Positions 1 to 7,976 of a DNA stretch of 64,000 nt are shown here, one piece after another; within the stretch, counting starts at the first letter, position 1; the number at the start of each line of letters is the position of its first letter. The notes beneath the pieces were generated by a model. That model did no database searches. It was given only the letters and a program-made list of their open reading frames with translations, and was not told where the DNA came from. The stretch lies in assembly GCF_014137995.1 (NCBI RefSeq), contig NZ_JACGWV010000001.1:2046001-2110000 (forward strand), read 5' to 3'. The translations under genes and the position numbers were made by a program. The stretch comes from Promicromonospora sukumoe. Its GTDB lineage: Bacteria > Actinomycetota > Actinomycetes > Actinomycetales > Cellulomonadaceae.

Positions 1-795
1 GACTCCTACCCGCGCGCCCCGTACGGCGGTGGCGGCGACATGTTCTACGACGACAACGAGTGGGTCGCGCTCGCCAAGGTGCAGCAGTACCTGGCGACCG
101 GCGACGAGGCGGCGCTCGGACGTGCCGAGGAGATCTTCGAGCTCGTGGTCTCCGGGTGGGACACCGACCCGTCGCACCCGGCGCCCGGCGGCGTGTTCTG
201 GACCCAGGCCACCTGGAGCACCGACCGCAACACCGTCTCCACGATGCCCGGCGCGCAGCTCGCCACCCGCCTCTACATGATCACCGGGGACCCGAGCTAC
301 CTCGACTGGGCGCAGCGGATGGTGGGGTGGACCGACGAGCACCTGCTCGCGCCGAACGGCCTCTACTGGGACAACATCAAGCTCGACGGGTCGATCGACC
401 GCACGCAGTGGTCGTACAACCAGGGCGTGCCGCTCGGCACCTACACCCTGCTGTACGAGGCGACGGGCGACCAGCGCTACCTGAGGAAGGCGAAGGCGAT
501 CGCGGCGGCGTCGTACCGCTATTACGTCACCGAGGGGCGGCTGGACGGCCAGCCGATGTTCTTCAACTCCATCTGGTTCAAGAACCTCCTGCTGCTGGAG
601 TCCGTGACCGGCGGCACGAAGTACCGGGGCGCCATGGCGGACTACGCCGACCAGCAGTGGCGCACCGAGCGCGAGCCCGCGACCGGCCTGTTCAACGCCG
701 GGGACGAGCACACCGAGCTGCTGGAGCAGGCGGCGATGGTCCAGATCTACGCGACCCTGGCGTGGCCGCGCGGGCAGGCGTCGATCCTGTACTGA
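1..795 (+). CDS. Glycoside hydrolase family 76 protein, 3' part only
   Basis: The reading frame is open from the first base, so the N-terminus and any signal peptide lie outside the window; 264 residues remain. GH76 enzymes are endo-alpha-1,6-mannanases acting on fungal or mycobacterial mannan. The motif FYDDNEWVAL near the start matches the family site that carries the adjacent Asp-Asp catalytic pair. Aromatic-rich repeats such as YLDWAQRM and YLRKAKAI fit the (alpha/alpha)6 barrel. The frame ends with QASILY and a TGA. It is convergent with the flavin oxidoreductase downstream. The family call is firm; the substrate is inferred from the family. Confidence 0.85.
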   Translation, partial: DSYPRAPYGGGGDMFYDDNEWVALAKVQQYLATGDEAALGRAEEIFELVVSGWDTDPSHPAPGGVFWTQATWSTDRNTVSTMPGAQLATRLYMITGDPSYLDWAQRMVGWTDEHLLAPNGLYWDNIKLDGSIDRTQWSYNQGVPLGTYTLLYEATGDQRYLRKAKAIAAASYRYYVTEGRLDGQPMFFNSIWFKNLLLLESVTGGTKYRGAMADYADQQWRTEREPATGLFNAGDEHTELLEQAAMVQIYATLAWPRGQASILY

Positions 796-807
796 GCTCC
801 TGTACTC

Positions 808-868
808 ACGCCTCGGCGGAGGCGTTGCGAACGGCCGGGCCGGGCCCCGAGAGGGATCCGGCCCGGCC
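808..868. terminator. Tandem hairpins between convergent genes
   Basis: Two stem-loops sit between the GH76 stop and the stop of the convergent oxidoreductase. The first pairs ACGCCTC (808-814) with GAGGCGT (819-825) around a 4-nt loop. The second pairs GGCCGGGCC (833-841) with GGCCCGGCC (860-868). There is no T-run, as is usual in GC-rich actinobacteria. It probably terminates both transcripts. Confidence 0.5.
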
Positions 869-891
869 TGCTCCTGCGCGCAGTGCCCGGG

Positions 892-2268
892 TCAGCGGGA
901 GTGCGGCTCGACGGGGTGGTTCCCGCGGATCACGTCGGCGGCGTCGTACCGGTCCTTGACCCGGCGCAGCCGGTCGAGCGCCGCGTCGTCCGCGAAGGGA
1001 GCGCCGCCGCGGCGCTCGGCGAAGTTCAGGTACGAGACGGGCGCCGTCCACGGCCGCAGCGCGTCGCGCAGGCGGTCCAGGACGACGTGCGTCGCCTTGA
1101 CGGTCTGCTCGTCGGGGGTCAGCGCGGCGCTGAAGAGCGCGTAGCGGGCCTCGAAGCCGTTCACGGCACCACCGGTCGACGCGTCCGGGGCGAGGGCTCC
1201 GCCGAGGTGGCGGAGCTCCGTGGAGAGCAAGGGGAAGTCGGCGTCCGGGCCGGCGACCGACAGGAAGGTGTCGAGCGCCTCGGCCGTCAGGTCCGTCAGG
1301 AGGAACCCGTCACCGACGGCGGGAGCGGGCCCGGGCGGGTCCATGTGGATGGTCTCCAGCTCGACCGGGGTGGTCGGGTGCACGGTGTCCATCACCGGAC
1401 CGAGATCGCGCAGCGGCGCGAGCAGGTGGTCCGTCGCGGTCTGTCCGAGGAGGGAGACCACCTCGACCACGGCGAACGACTGGCCGCGGACCGGCTCGGG
1501 GATCTCCAGGACCGGCGGGAAGCGGAGCAGCCGCCCGAGCGACGTGACCTCCGGCGGGACGAGGGCGGTCCACTGCCGCCAGGCCTCCAGCACCTCGGCC
1601 GCGCGGCCGAGGGGGAAGAACAGGGTGCCGCCGTGCAGCTCGGGCACCCGCACCAGGCCGAGCTCCAGCGCGGTGACGACGGCGAAGCTGCCGCCGCCGC
1701 CCCTCAGGGCCCAGAACAGCTCGGGCTCGCTGGTGGCGTCGACGTGCCGCAGCACGCCGTCGGCGGTCACGACGTCGGCCGAGACGACGTGGTTGGCGGC
1801 CAGGCCGTGGGCGCGTCCCAGCCAGGACAGGCCTCCGCCGAGGGTGTAGCCGACGACGCCGACGTCGGCCGCGGTGCCCGCCAGCCCGGCCAGCCCGTGC
1901 GGTGCGACGGCGGCCGTCACGTCGCCCCAGAGCGCACCGGCGCCGACGCGGACGGTGGCAGCCGTGGGGTCCACGGAGATGTCGGTCAGGCCCGTGGTGC
2001 GCAGCAGCACCGTCCCGGCGAGCGGGCCGAGGGGCGCCGCGTTGTGGCCGGTCGACTGCGCCGCGACCCGCAGGCCGGCGGCGCGGGCGGCGTTCACGGT
2101 CGCGATCACGTCGGCGGTGGTGGCCGCGACGACGACGGCGTCGGGCCGCTGGTCGACCGCGAGCTGCCAGGCCTGGCGGGCGTCGTCCCAGCCGGAGTCG
2201 CCCGGCAGGACGAGGCTCCCGTCGAGCTCCGCCCGCAGCGTCGCTGCGTCGAGGGTGTTGGTGGACAT
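892..2268 (-). CDS. FAD-linked oxidoreductase of the berberine-bridge-enzyme type
   Basis: This 458-residue protein has a PCMH-type FAD domain in the N-terminal half and a BBE C-terminal segment ending near YRG/RGNHP. The motif QSTGHNAAP (His about residue 75) matches the histidine that carries the 8-alpha-linked flavin in this family. The glycine-rich GYTLGGGLSWLGR stretch is the pyrophosphate-binding loop. The usual second (cysteinyl) flavin link is not obvious, because DVGVVG stands at that place. Such enzymes oxidise sugars or phenolic and alkaloid-like alcohols with O2; the substrate here is unknown. A GGAG lies upstream of the ATG. It is divergent from the efflux pump at 2550. Confidence 0.85.
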   Translation of the reverse strand: MSTNTLDAATLRAELDGSLVLPGDSGWDDARQAWQLAVDQRPDAVVVAATTADVIATVNAARAAGLRVAAQSTGHNAAPLGPLAGTVLLRTTGLTDISVDPTAATVRVGAGALWGDVTAAVAPHGLAGLAGTAADVGVVGYTLGGGLSWLGRAHGLAANHVVSADVVTADGVLRHVDATSEPELFWALRGGGGSFAVVTALELGLVRVPELHGGTLFFPLGRAAEVLEAWRQWTALVPPEVTSLGRLLRFPPVLEIPEPVRGQSFAVVEVVSLLGQTATDHLLAPLRDLGPVMDTVHPTTPVELETIHMDPPGPAPAVGDGFLLTDLTAEALDTFLSVAGPDADFPLLSTELRHLGGALAPDASTGGAVNGFEARYALFSAALTPDEQTVKATHVVLDRLRDALRPWTAPVSYLNFAERRGGAPFADDAALDRLRRVKDRYDAADVIRGNHPVEPHSR

Positions 2269-2330
2269 AAGTGCTCCAGTTCGGGTCTTCGGGTCGGGTG
2301 GGGCGCCCCCGACGCTAGGGCGCCGAGCCC

Positions 2331-2400
2331 GTGAGCGGTGGAGTTATTACACTTCCGAAAGACTCTCTGACCTGGGCGTTCACCGCTCACGCACCATCAC
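2331..2400. promoter_or_regulatory. Inverted repeat in divergent promoter region
   Basis: GTGAGCGGTG (2331-2340) and CACCGCTCAC (2391-2400) are perfect inverted copies 60 bp apart. They flank an AT-richer stretch containing TTATTACA. The element lies between the divergent oxidoreductase (start 2268) and MFS pump (start 2550). It could be a pair of operator half-sites or looped operators. No regulator gene is adjacent, apart from the HK/RR pair downstream. Confidence 0.45.
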
Positions 2401-2549
2401 TGGCTGTCGAGGTCGGGGGATATCCCCCCTGCCGACGGCGGATCCCTCCCTACCGGGGCCCAGCGGCCGAAACCTACGTTCGTGGGCATGCAGATCAGAC
2501 GAAGCCCCTACGTTTCCGCGTCCCGCGACCGGTCCGGGGAGGCGCCGGC

Positions 2550-3968
2550 ATGACCGTCGTCGCCGACTCCCCGGCCCGCCCCGAGAGGGGGCATCCCGCA
2601 CGCATCTGCAGGCCCGCGATCGGCGCCCTGGGCGTCCTCGCCCTCGCGCTCGGCACGCTGCAGACCGTGGTGGATCCGGCGCGACCGCTGCTGGAGCGCG
2701 AGCTGGGGGTCGACTCGGCCGCCGCGGCCCTGGTCGCGAGCACGCTGCTGATCACCGGCGCGATCGTCGCGCCCATCGCGGGCAAGCTCGGCGACCGCTA
2801 CGGCGGCAAGCGGGTCCTGCTCGCGCTGATGGCGCTCGTCTCGGCGGGAGGTGTGCTCTCCAGCCTCGCGCCCGGCCTGCCGGTGCTCCTGATCGGCCAG
2901 ACGCTCCAGGGCGCCATGGTCGGCGCCCTGCCGCTGTCGTTCATCCTGGTGCGCAAGAACTTCCCGGAGGGGCAGACGCAGGTCGCCGTCGGGGTGGTCA
3001 GCGCGCTGTTCACCGCCGGGGGCATCATCGGGACGCTGGTCGCCGGGCCGCTGGCGGAGGGCCTGTCCTGGCACTGGATCTTCGCGGTGCCGACGATCGT
3101 GATCGTCGCGGCCTCGCTCGGGGTGCTCCGGCTGATGCCGGACGACTCGCCGAGCCGGCAGGACACCGCGATCGACTGGCCGGGCGTGGCCCTGCTCAGC
3201 GCCACCCTCCTGGCGCTCATGCTCGGCCTCCTGGTGGTGACCGGTGGCGGCGTCCCGCCGCTGGCGGTCGGCGGCATCATCCTGGTCGTCGCTGCGCTGG
3301 CCGTGGCGTGGGTGGCCGTCGAACGCCGCGCGGTCTCGCCGATGGTCGAGCTGCGCATGCTCGCGGCGCCCGCCCTGTGGAGCGCGAGCGTGCTCACCGT
3401 CGCCGTCGCGGCCGTCTCCGCGATGCTGCAGACGTTCGTGCCCAAGCTGTTCGGGGTCTCGGGCGACGGCTACGGTCTGGGCCTGGACACCACCGAGATC
3501 GGCCTGTTCCTGATGCCCGCGTCCGTCGCCGGCGTGCTGGCGGGTTCGGTCGGCGGGCTCGCGGTGCGGAGGTACGGGGCGCGTGCGGTGGCGACGGCGG
3601 GCGCCGTCGCGACCGCGGGCGTGCTCGTCGCCGTCGCGGCGCTCCACGACACCGTGTGGCAGCTCGTCGTCGCGCGGACGCTGGTCGCCTTCGTCGGCGG
3701 CCTGATCACCACGGCCCTGCTGGCGAACACCGCCACCGCCGTGGCCGCCGAGGACACCGGGATCGCCACCAGCCTGCTCGTGGTGATCCGCCTGGTCGGC
3801 GCCGTCGCGGGCGGCCAGGTCGCCGGCTCGATCCTCGACGCGGGGCACGACCCGGCGACGGGAGCGCCCGCCGAGTCGGCCTTCGTCACGGGGTTCCTCG
3901 TCGCCGCCCTCGTGATCGCGCTCTCGCTGTTCGCCGCCCGCCACCTGACGAAGGAAGTCCGGTCATGA
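2550..3968 (+). CDS. MFS drug efflux transporter, DHA2-like
   Basis: A 472-residue integral membrane protein with about 14 hydrophobic helices. The motif GKLGDRYGGKRVL after the second helix is the MFS motif A (G-x-L-a-D-r-x-G-r-k-x-x-l). This, with the length, points to the DHA2/EmrB-type proton-coupled drug exporters. The frame is open further upstream, but the ATG at 2550 is chosen because GGGGAGG sits about 8 nt before it and the extra N-terminus would be arginine/proline-rich and atypical. The stop overlaps the next ATG (ATGA), so the flavin monooxygenase is translationally coupled. Export of a compound that the monooxygenase also modifies is an inference. Confidence 0.85.
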   Translation: MTVVADSPARPERGHPARICRPAIGALGVLALALGTLQTVVDPARPLLERELGVDSAAAALVASTLLITGAIVAPIAGKLGDRYGGKRVLLALMALVSAGGVLSSLAPGLPVLLIGQTLQGAMVGALPLSFILVRKNFPEGQTQVAVGVVSALFTAGGIIGTLVAGPLAEGLSWHWIFAVPTIVIVAASLGVLRLMPDDSPSRQDTAIDWPGVALLSATLLALMLGLLVVTGGGVPPLAVGGIILVVAALAVAWVAVERRAVSPMVELRMLAAPALWSASVLTVAVAAVSAMLQTFVPKLFGVSGDGYGLGLDTTEIGLFLMPASVAGVLAGSVGGLAVRRYGARAVATAGAVATAGVLVAVAALHDTVWQLVVARTLVAFVGGLITTALLANTATAVAAEDTGIATSLLVVIRLVGAVAGGQVAGSILDAGHDPATGAPAESAFVTGFLVAALVIALSLFAARHLTKEVRS

Positions 3969-5233
3969 CCTCACGTTCCCGCTCTGCCTCGCACTCCGCC
4001 CCGCACCCTGCCCCGCGCACGGTCCTCGTCGTCGGCGCCAGCATCGCCGGCCCGACGCTCGCGTACTGGCTGCACCGGTCCGGCTTCGCCGTGACCGTCG
4101 TCGAGAAGGCGCACGCCCCGCGCGGAGGCGGCTACCCGATCGACGTGCGTGGCACCGCGCTCGACGTGGTCCGCCGGATGGGTGTGTTGCCGCGGTTGCG
4201 GGCCGCGCACGTCGACACCGGGCGGTTCACCTTCCTCGACGCCGACGGCGGCGAGATCGTCTCCCTGCATCCCTCCGCGGTCGCGCGCAGCGTCGAGGGG
4301 CAGGGCCTCGAGGTGGCGCGCGGGGACCTGACGGCGGCGCTGTACGCCACGGTCCGGGACGACGTCGAGCTCCGGTTCGACGACCACGTCACCGCGCTCG
4401 ACGAGCATCAGCACGGCGTCGACGTCACCTTCCGCAGCGGCGCGCGCCGCACCTTCGACCTGGTGGTCGGCGCGGACGGCGTGCACTCGGGCACCCGGGC
4501 GCTCGCCTTCGGGCCCGAGGACCGGTTCCACCGGTACCTCGGCTACGCGTTCGCGGTGTTCACCATGCCCAACACCCTGGGCCTGACGCACGAGCTCATG
4601 ATGTGGAGCGCCCCGGGCAGGGCCGCGGCCCTGTACGCCACCGGAGGGGCCGACGACGCCGTGCACGCGTTCCTGAACTTCCACCGGCCGGCGCTGCCGT
4701 CCCACGCGCTGCGAGACCCGGACGCACAGCGCGACCTGGTCACGAGCGCCTACGCCGGTGCGGGCCGGCAGGTCGCAGGGATCGTCGATGCCATGCACGA
4801 GGCCGACGACCTGTTCTTCGACACGGCGGGCCAGATCCGCATGCCCCGATGGTCGAGCGGCCGCGTGGCGCTCGTCGGCGACGCCGCGTTCGCGCCGTCG
4901 TTCCTGACGGGACAGGGGTCGAGCCTCGCGCTCGTCGGGGCCTACATGCTCGCCAGGTCCCTGGCGGAGCACCGGAGCCACGTCGCGGCCTTCGCGGCCT
5001 ACGAGCGCGACACTCGCGAGTTCGTGACGAAGAACCAGGCGCTGGTGGCCGACGGTGGCGCGCGGCTCTTCCCGACGACCGCCGAGGCGCTGGAGCGGCG
5101 CAACACCATGCTCCGCGCTCTCGTCGCCATGCCGGGGACGACGCCGGAGCCGGCCCACTCGGAGCTCGTGCTCCCGGAGCCGGCCGCGCCCTGGCCCGGT
5201 CGTGGAGGAAAACCGCACCTCACCCGGAGGTAA
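3965..5233 (+). CDS. FAD-dependent monooxygenase, TetX/PHBH-like
   Basis: A 422-residue group A flavoprotein monooxygenase. The N-terminal VLVVGASIAGPTLAYWL is the Rossmann GxGxxG FAD-binding site. DLVVGADGVHS is the DG motif, and VALVGDAAFAPSFLTGQGSS is the GD motif with the later flavin-ribityl contacts. The GASIAGPTLAYWL start and the SFLTGQGSSLAL end resemble TetX-like oxygenases, which hydroxylate tetracyclines, rifamycins or other aromatics using NADPH. It overlaps the MFS gene by 4 bp. An efflux plus modification pair suggests resistance or a tailoring step; the substrate cannot be read from sequence. Confidence 0.85.
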   Translation: MTSRSRSASHSAPHPAPRTVLVVGASIAGPTLAYWLHRSGFAVTVVEKAHAPRGGGYPIDVRGTALDVVRRMGVLPRLRAAHVDTGRFTFLDADGGEIVSLHPSAVARSVEGQGLEVARGDLTAALYATVRDDVELRFDDHVTALDEHQHGVDVTFRSGARRTFDLVVGADGVHSGTRALAFGPEDRFHRYLGYAFAVFTMPNTLGLTHELMMWSAPGRAAALYATGGADDAVHAFLNFHRPALPSHALRDPDAQRDLVTSAYAGAGRQVAGIVDAMHEADDLFFDTAGQIRMPRWSSGRVALVGDAAFAPSFLTGQGSSLALVGAYMLARSLAEHRSHVAAFAAYERDTREFVTKNQALVADGGARLFPTTAEALERRNTMLRALVAMPGTTPEPAHSELVLPEPAAPWPGRGGKPHLTRR

Positions 5234-5275
5234 ACCCCCTGTCCCGGGCGGGCCGCGCCACGGCACCCTGACAGG

Positions 5276-6658
5276 ATGAAGTTCATGACCTCCGACTCGC
5301 CGGCACACAGGCCCGGACCGAGCTCCCGGACGAAGCGGCTGCTCGGTGCGCCCCGCGCCGCGGCCACATGGCGCTCGTACGGCTACCTGTGGCTCATGCT
5401 GCTCCTGGCTCCGTTCGCTCTCGCCTATGTGCTGGCCACGGTGTTGTTCAGCACCGTGGGCGCGGTGACGGTCGTGGGTCTGTTCGCAGCCGGCGCGCTC
5501 GTGGTGGGCGGCCGGTCGTGGGGCGGCGTCTACCGCGGCCTGGCCGAGCGCCTGCTCGGCGCCCCGGTGGCCGCGCCCCCGGCCCGCCGGCCACGCGACG
5601 GCTTCTGGGCGTGGCTCGGTGGTGCGCTCGGCGACGCGGCGGGCTGGCGGGCACTGCTGTTCATGCTCGCGGCCCTGCCTGTGACGCTCGTGGGGCTCGT
5701 CGCGAGCTCGGTGTTCCTCCTGCTCGGGCTCGGCGGGGTCACGTACTGGTCCTGGTTCTGGTCGCTGCCTGCCGAGCTGGCCATGGACGACCGGTGGCAC
5801 AACCCCGCCGGTCTCGCGGTGGTCGCGGCGGGCGGGGTGGCCGTGCTCGTCCTGTGGCCGCTGGTCGTGTCGGCGTTCGTCGCCCTGCTGACGCTGCTGA
5901 CCCGGGCGCTGCTCGGGCCGACGGCGGCGGGCCTGCGCGTCGCCGAGCTGGAGCGTTCGCGCGCGGGCGCCGTGGAGGACGCCGACGCCCGGCTGCGCCG
6001 GATCGAGCGCGACCTGCACGACGGTACCCAGGCGCGCCTGGTCGCCGTCGGCATGCAGCTCGGGGAGGCGCGCGAGCAGCTCGTCTCTGGTGACACGGGC
6101 GCGGTCGGCGAGCTCCTCGACATCGCGCACGCGTCCACCAAGGACGCCCTCACCGAGCTGCGGGAGCTGGCCCGCGGCATCCACCCGCCGGCCCTCGACA
6201 GCGGCCTCGCGGTCGCCGTCGAGACGCTCGCCGCGCGGGCGCCGCTGCCGGTCACTGCACACGTCGACCCGGCGTTGGAGGAGGGCGGCCGCCTGGCACC
6301 CGCCGTCGAGTCGATCGTCTACTTCTCGATCGTCGAACTGGTGACCAACGCGGCCAAGCACGCCGCCGCGTCCCGGGTCCACGTGCTGGTCGACGCCGAC
6401 TCCGGCACCGGGGGAGCGGGCGGGACCGTGCGCATCCGGGTGCGCGACGACGGGCGCGGTGGCGCCGTCGTCGTCACGCCGGACGGGTCCGGGGTGCGCT
6501 CCGGACTGGCCGGGGTCTCCGAGCGGGTCCGCTCGGTCGACGGCACGTTCGACCTGTCCAGCCCGGCCGGCGGGCCCACCGTCATCAGCCTCGTCATCCC
6601 GGCCCTGCGTGCCGTGGCGCCGGGCGCGCGCCGCACGGCCGCGGGCGGCCGGGCATGA
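5276..6658 (+). CDS. Sensor histidine kinase, NarL/DesK type
   Basis: A 460-residue kinase. Residues 30-220 form an integral-membrane putative sensor domain with about four to six hydrophobic segments. HisKA_3 follows with the phospho-acceptor His248 in IERDLHDGTQARL. The HATPase domain has the N-box ELVTNAAKHA and the G1 motif RDDGRGG. This architecture phosphorylates a NarL-type response regulator. The start is supported by CAGG just before the ATG; a second ATG three codons later is possible. ATGA overlap with the regulator gene makes a two-gene operon. The stimulus is probably membrane or envelope stress, as in related families, but that is inference. Confidence 0.9.
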   Translation: MKFMTSDSPAHRPGPSSRTKRLLGAPRAAATWRSYGYLWLMLLLAPFALAYVLATVLFSTVGAVTVVGLFAAGALVVGGRSWGGVYRGLAERLLGAPVAAPPARRPRDGFWAWLGGALGDAAGWRALLFMLAALPVTLVGLVASSVFLLLGLGGVTYWSWFWSLPAELAMDDRWHNPAGLAVVAAGGVAVLVLWPLVVSAFVALLTLLTRALLGPTAAGLRVAELERSRAGAVEDADARLRRIERDLHDGTQARLVAVGMQLGEAREQLVSGDTGAVGELLDIAHASTKDALTELRELARGIHPPALDSGLAVAVETLAARAPLPVTAHVDPALEEGGRLAPAVESIVYFSIVELVTNAAKHAAASRVHVLVDADSGTGGAGGTVRIRVRDDGRGGAVVVTPDGSGVRSGLAGVSERVRSVDGTFDLSSPAGGPTVISLVIPALRAVAPGARRTAAGGRA

Positions 6659-7341
6659 CCGGGCCGGAGCCCGCACGGGCGGGCGGCCTGCGTGTCGTGC
6701 TCGCCGAGGACACGGGCATCCTGCGTGACGGGCTGGTCTCGCTGCTGGAGCGGCGCGGTCACGAGGTGACGGCGGTGGCGGACGGCGAGAGCCTCGAACG
6801 CGAGGTCGTGCTCCAGGCGGCCGAGTCCCTGCCCGACGTCGTCGTCGCGGACATCCGTATGCCGCCCACCTTCACCGACGAGGGCCTGCGCGCGGTCCTG
6901 GCGCTGCGCGAGAGGTTTCCCGGGCTGCCGGTGCTGCTCTTCTCGCAGTACGTGGAGACGCGGTACGCCGCGGCGCTGCTCCAGGGCGACCCGCGCGGCG
7001 TCGGGTACCTCCTCAAGGACCGCGTGGTCGACGTCGGCGAGTTCGCGCAGGCGCTGGTGCGGGTCGCCGGGGGCGAGACGGTGCTCGACCCGGAGGTCGT
7101 CTCGCAGCTCATGGGCGCCTCCGAGCAGGACGAAGGCCGGGCGCGCTTGTCCGCCAGGGAACGCGAGGTGCTCGACCTCCTGGCGCAGGGCCGTTCGAAC
7201 AGCGCCGTCGCGGAGGCCTTGTTCCTCTCCCTGGGTGCGGTGGAGAAGAACGTCGCGGCGATCTTCCAGAAGCTGGACCTGCCGTACGACGCCGCGGACA
7301 ACCGGAGGGTGCTGGCGGTGCTCCGCTACCTGGGGGTCTGA
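6655..7341 (+). CDS. LuxR/NarL-family response regulator
   Basis: A 228-residue two-domain regulator. The receiver domain has its acidic pocket near the start (LAEDTGILRDGL) and the phospho-acceptor Asp66 in VVADIRMPP. The switch lysine lies in YLLKDRV. The C-terminal LuxR helix-turn-helix reads LSAREREVLDLLAQGRSNSAVAEAL and ends with a VEKNVAAIFQKL recognition helix. It is translated by overlap with the histidine kinase upstream, which is its obvious partner. No target site is obvious in the window. Confidence 0.92.
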   Translation: MTGPEPARAGGLRVVLAEDTGILRDGLVSLLERRGHEVTAVADGESLEREVVLQAAESLPDVVVADIRMPPTFTDEGLRAVLALRERFPGLPVLLFSQYVETRYAAALLQGDPRGVGYLLKDRVVDVGEFAQALVRVAGGETVLDPEVVSQLMGASEQDEGRARLSAREREVLDLLAQGRSNSAVAEALFLSLGAVEKNVAAIFQKLDLPYDAADNRRVLAVLRYLGV

Positions 7342-7372
7342 GCCGAGACCCGTGTCCGAGCCGGGCCGGGGC

Positions 7373-7906
7373 TCAGTGCTGCTTCGCCTTCTCCTCGCTC
7401 ACGGAGCGGCGGTAGTGGCGTGCGGACTTGGTCCGCGCGCCGCACGTTTCCATCGAGTGCCAGCGCCGGCTGCCGTTGCGTGAGGTGTCGTAGAAGTACA
7501 GGACGCAGTCCGGATGGGCGCACTGCCGGATCCGGTCGGGGTGCGTCGCGAGCAGCTCGGTGAAGGCGCGGGCCGCACGCCAGGCCGCACCCCATCCGGG
7601 GTCCGTGGCCGACGTCGTCCCGGGCCGCCCGTCGCTCACCCGCGTGCTCTCGTACCCGTGGGACAGGACGTCGTTCATGCGGGCGTCCGCCTCGGGGCCC
7701 GGGGACTCCAGGAGCGACCGGATTGCGGCCCGCGCGGCCCGCAGGGCCTCGACGTCCTCCGTGGCCGGGTCGAACCCGTACTCGCGGAACCAGAGCTCGG
7801 CCGCACCGTCCGCGGCGAGGAAGTCGACCATCTCGCCGCGGTCGATCCATTCGGTGTTCACGAGGTCGAGCGAGATGGTCTCTCCGACCAGCAGACGTTC
7901 GAGCAT
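7373..7906 (-). CDS. CGNR zinc-finger / ABATE-domain transcription regulator
   Basis: A 177-residue protein with an N-terminal ABATE (ligand-binding-like) domain starting ETISLDLVNTEW, and a C-terminal CGNR zinc finger at about 130-172. The finger shows CAHPDC, then FYDTSRNGSRRWHSMETCGAR. In the usual family pattern the third ligand is Cys (RWCSM) and the signature is CGNR; here they are His (RWHSM) and CGAR, both still compatible with zinc. These are stress-linked DNA-binding regulators. No Shine-Dalgarno is seen, but TAGGAT lies on the coding strand at 7913-7918, 6 nt before the ATG, so a leaderless mRNA is likely. Confidence 0.85.
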   Translation of the reverse strand: MLERLLVGETISLDLVNTEWIDRGEMVDFLAADGAAELWFREYGFDPATEDVEALRAARAAIRSLLESPGPEADARMNDVLSHGYESTRVSDGRPGTTSATDPGWGAAWRAARAFTELLATHPDRIRQCAHPDCVLYFYDTSRNGSRRWHSMETCGARTKSARHYRRSVSEEKAKQH

Positions 7907-7976
7907 CCCGAAATCCTACCAACAAAGCGTGATTGACCGGTTAGACGGCGGTCCCTGCGCCCCGGGCGGCAACGGT

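Noticed and set aside
892..2334. Plus-strand open frame over the flavin oxidoreductase
   Set aside because: The translation is repetitive Gly/Arg/Val and lies opposite a clear FAD enzyme.
3971..6676. Long minus-strand open frame of about 900 codons
   Set aside because: It runs antisense through the monooxygenase and histidine kinase genes, has Arg/Gly/His-rich low-complexity translation and no domain. It is a GC-skew shadow.
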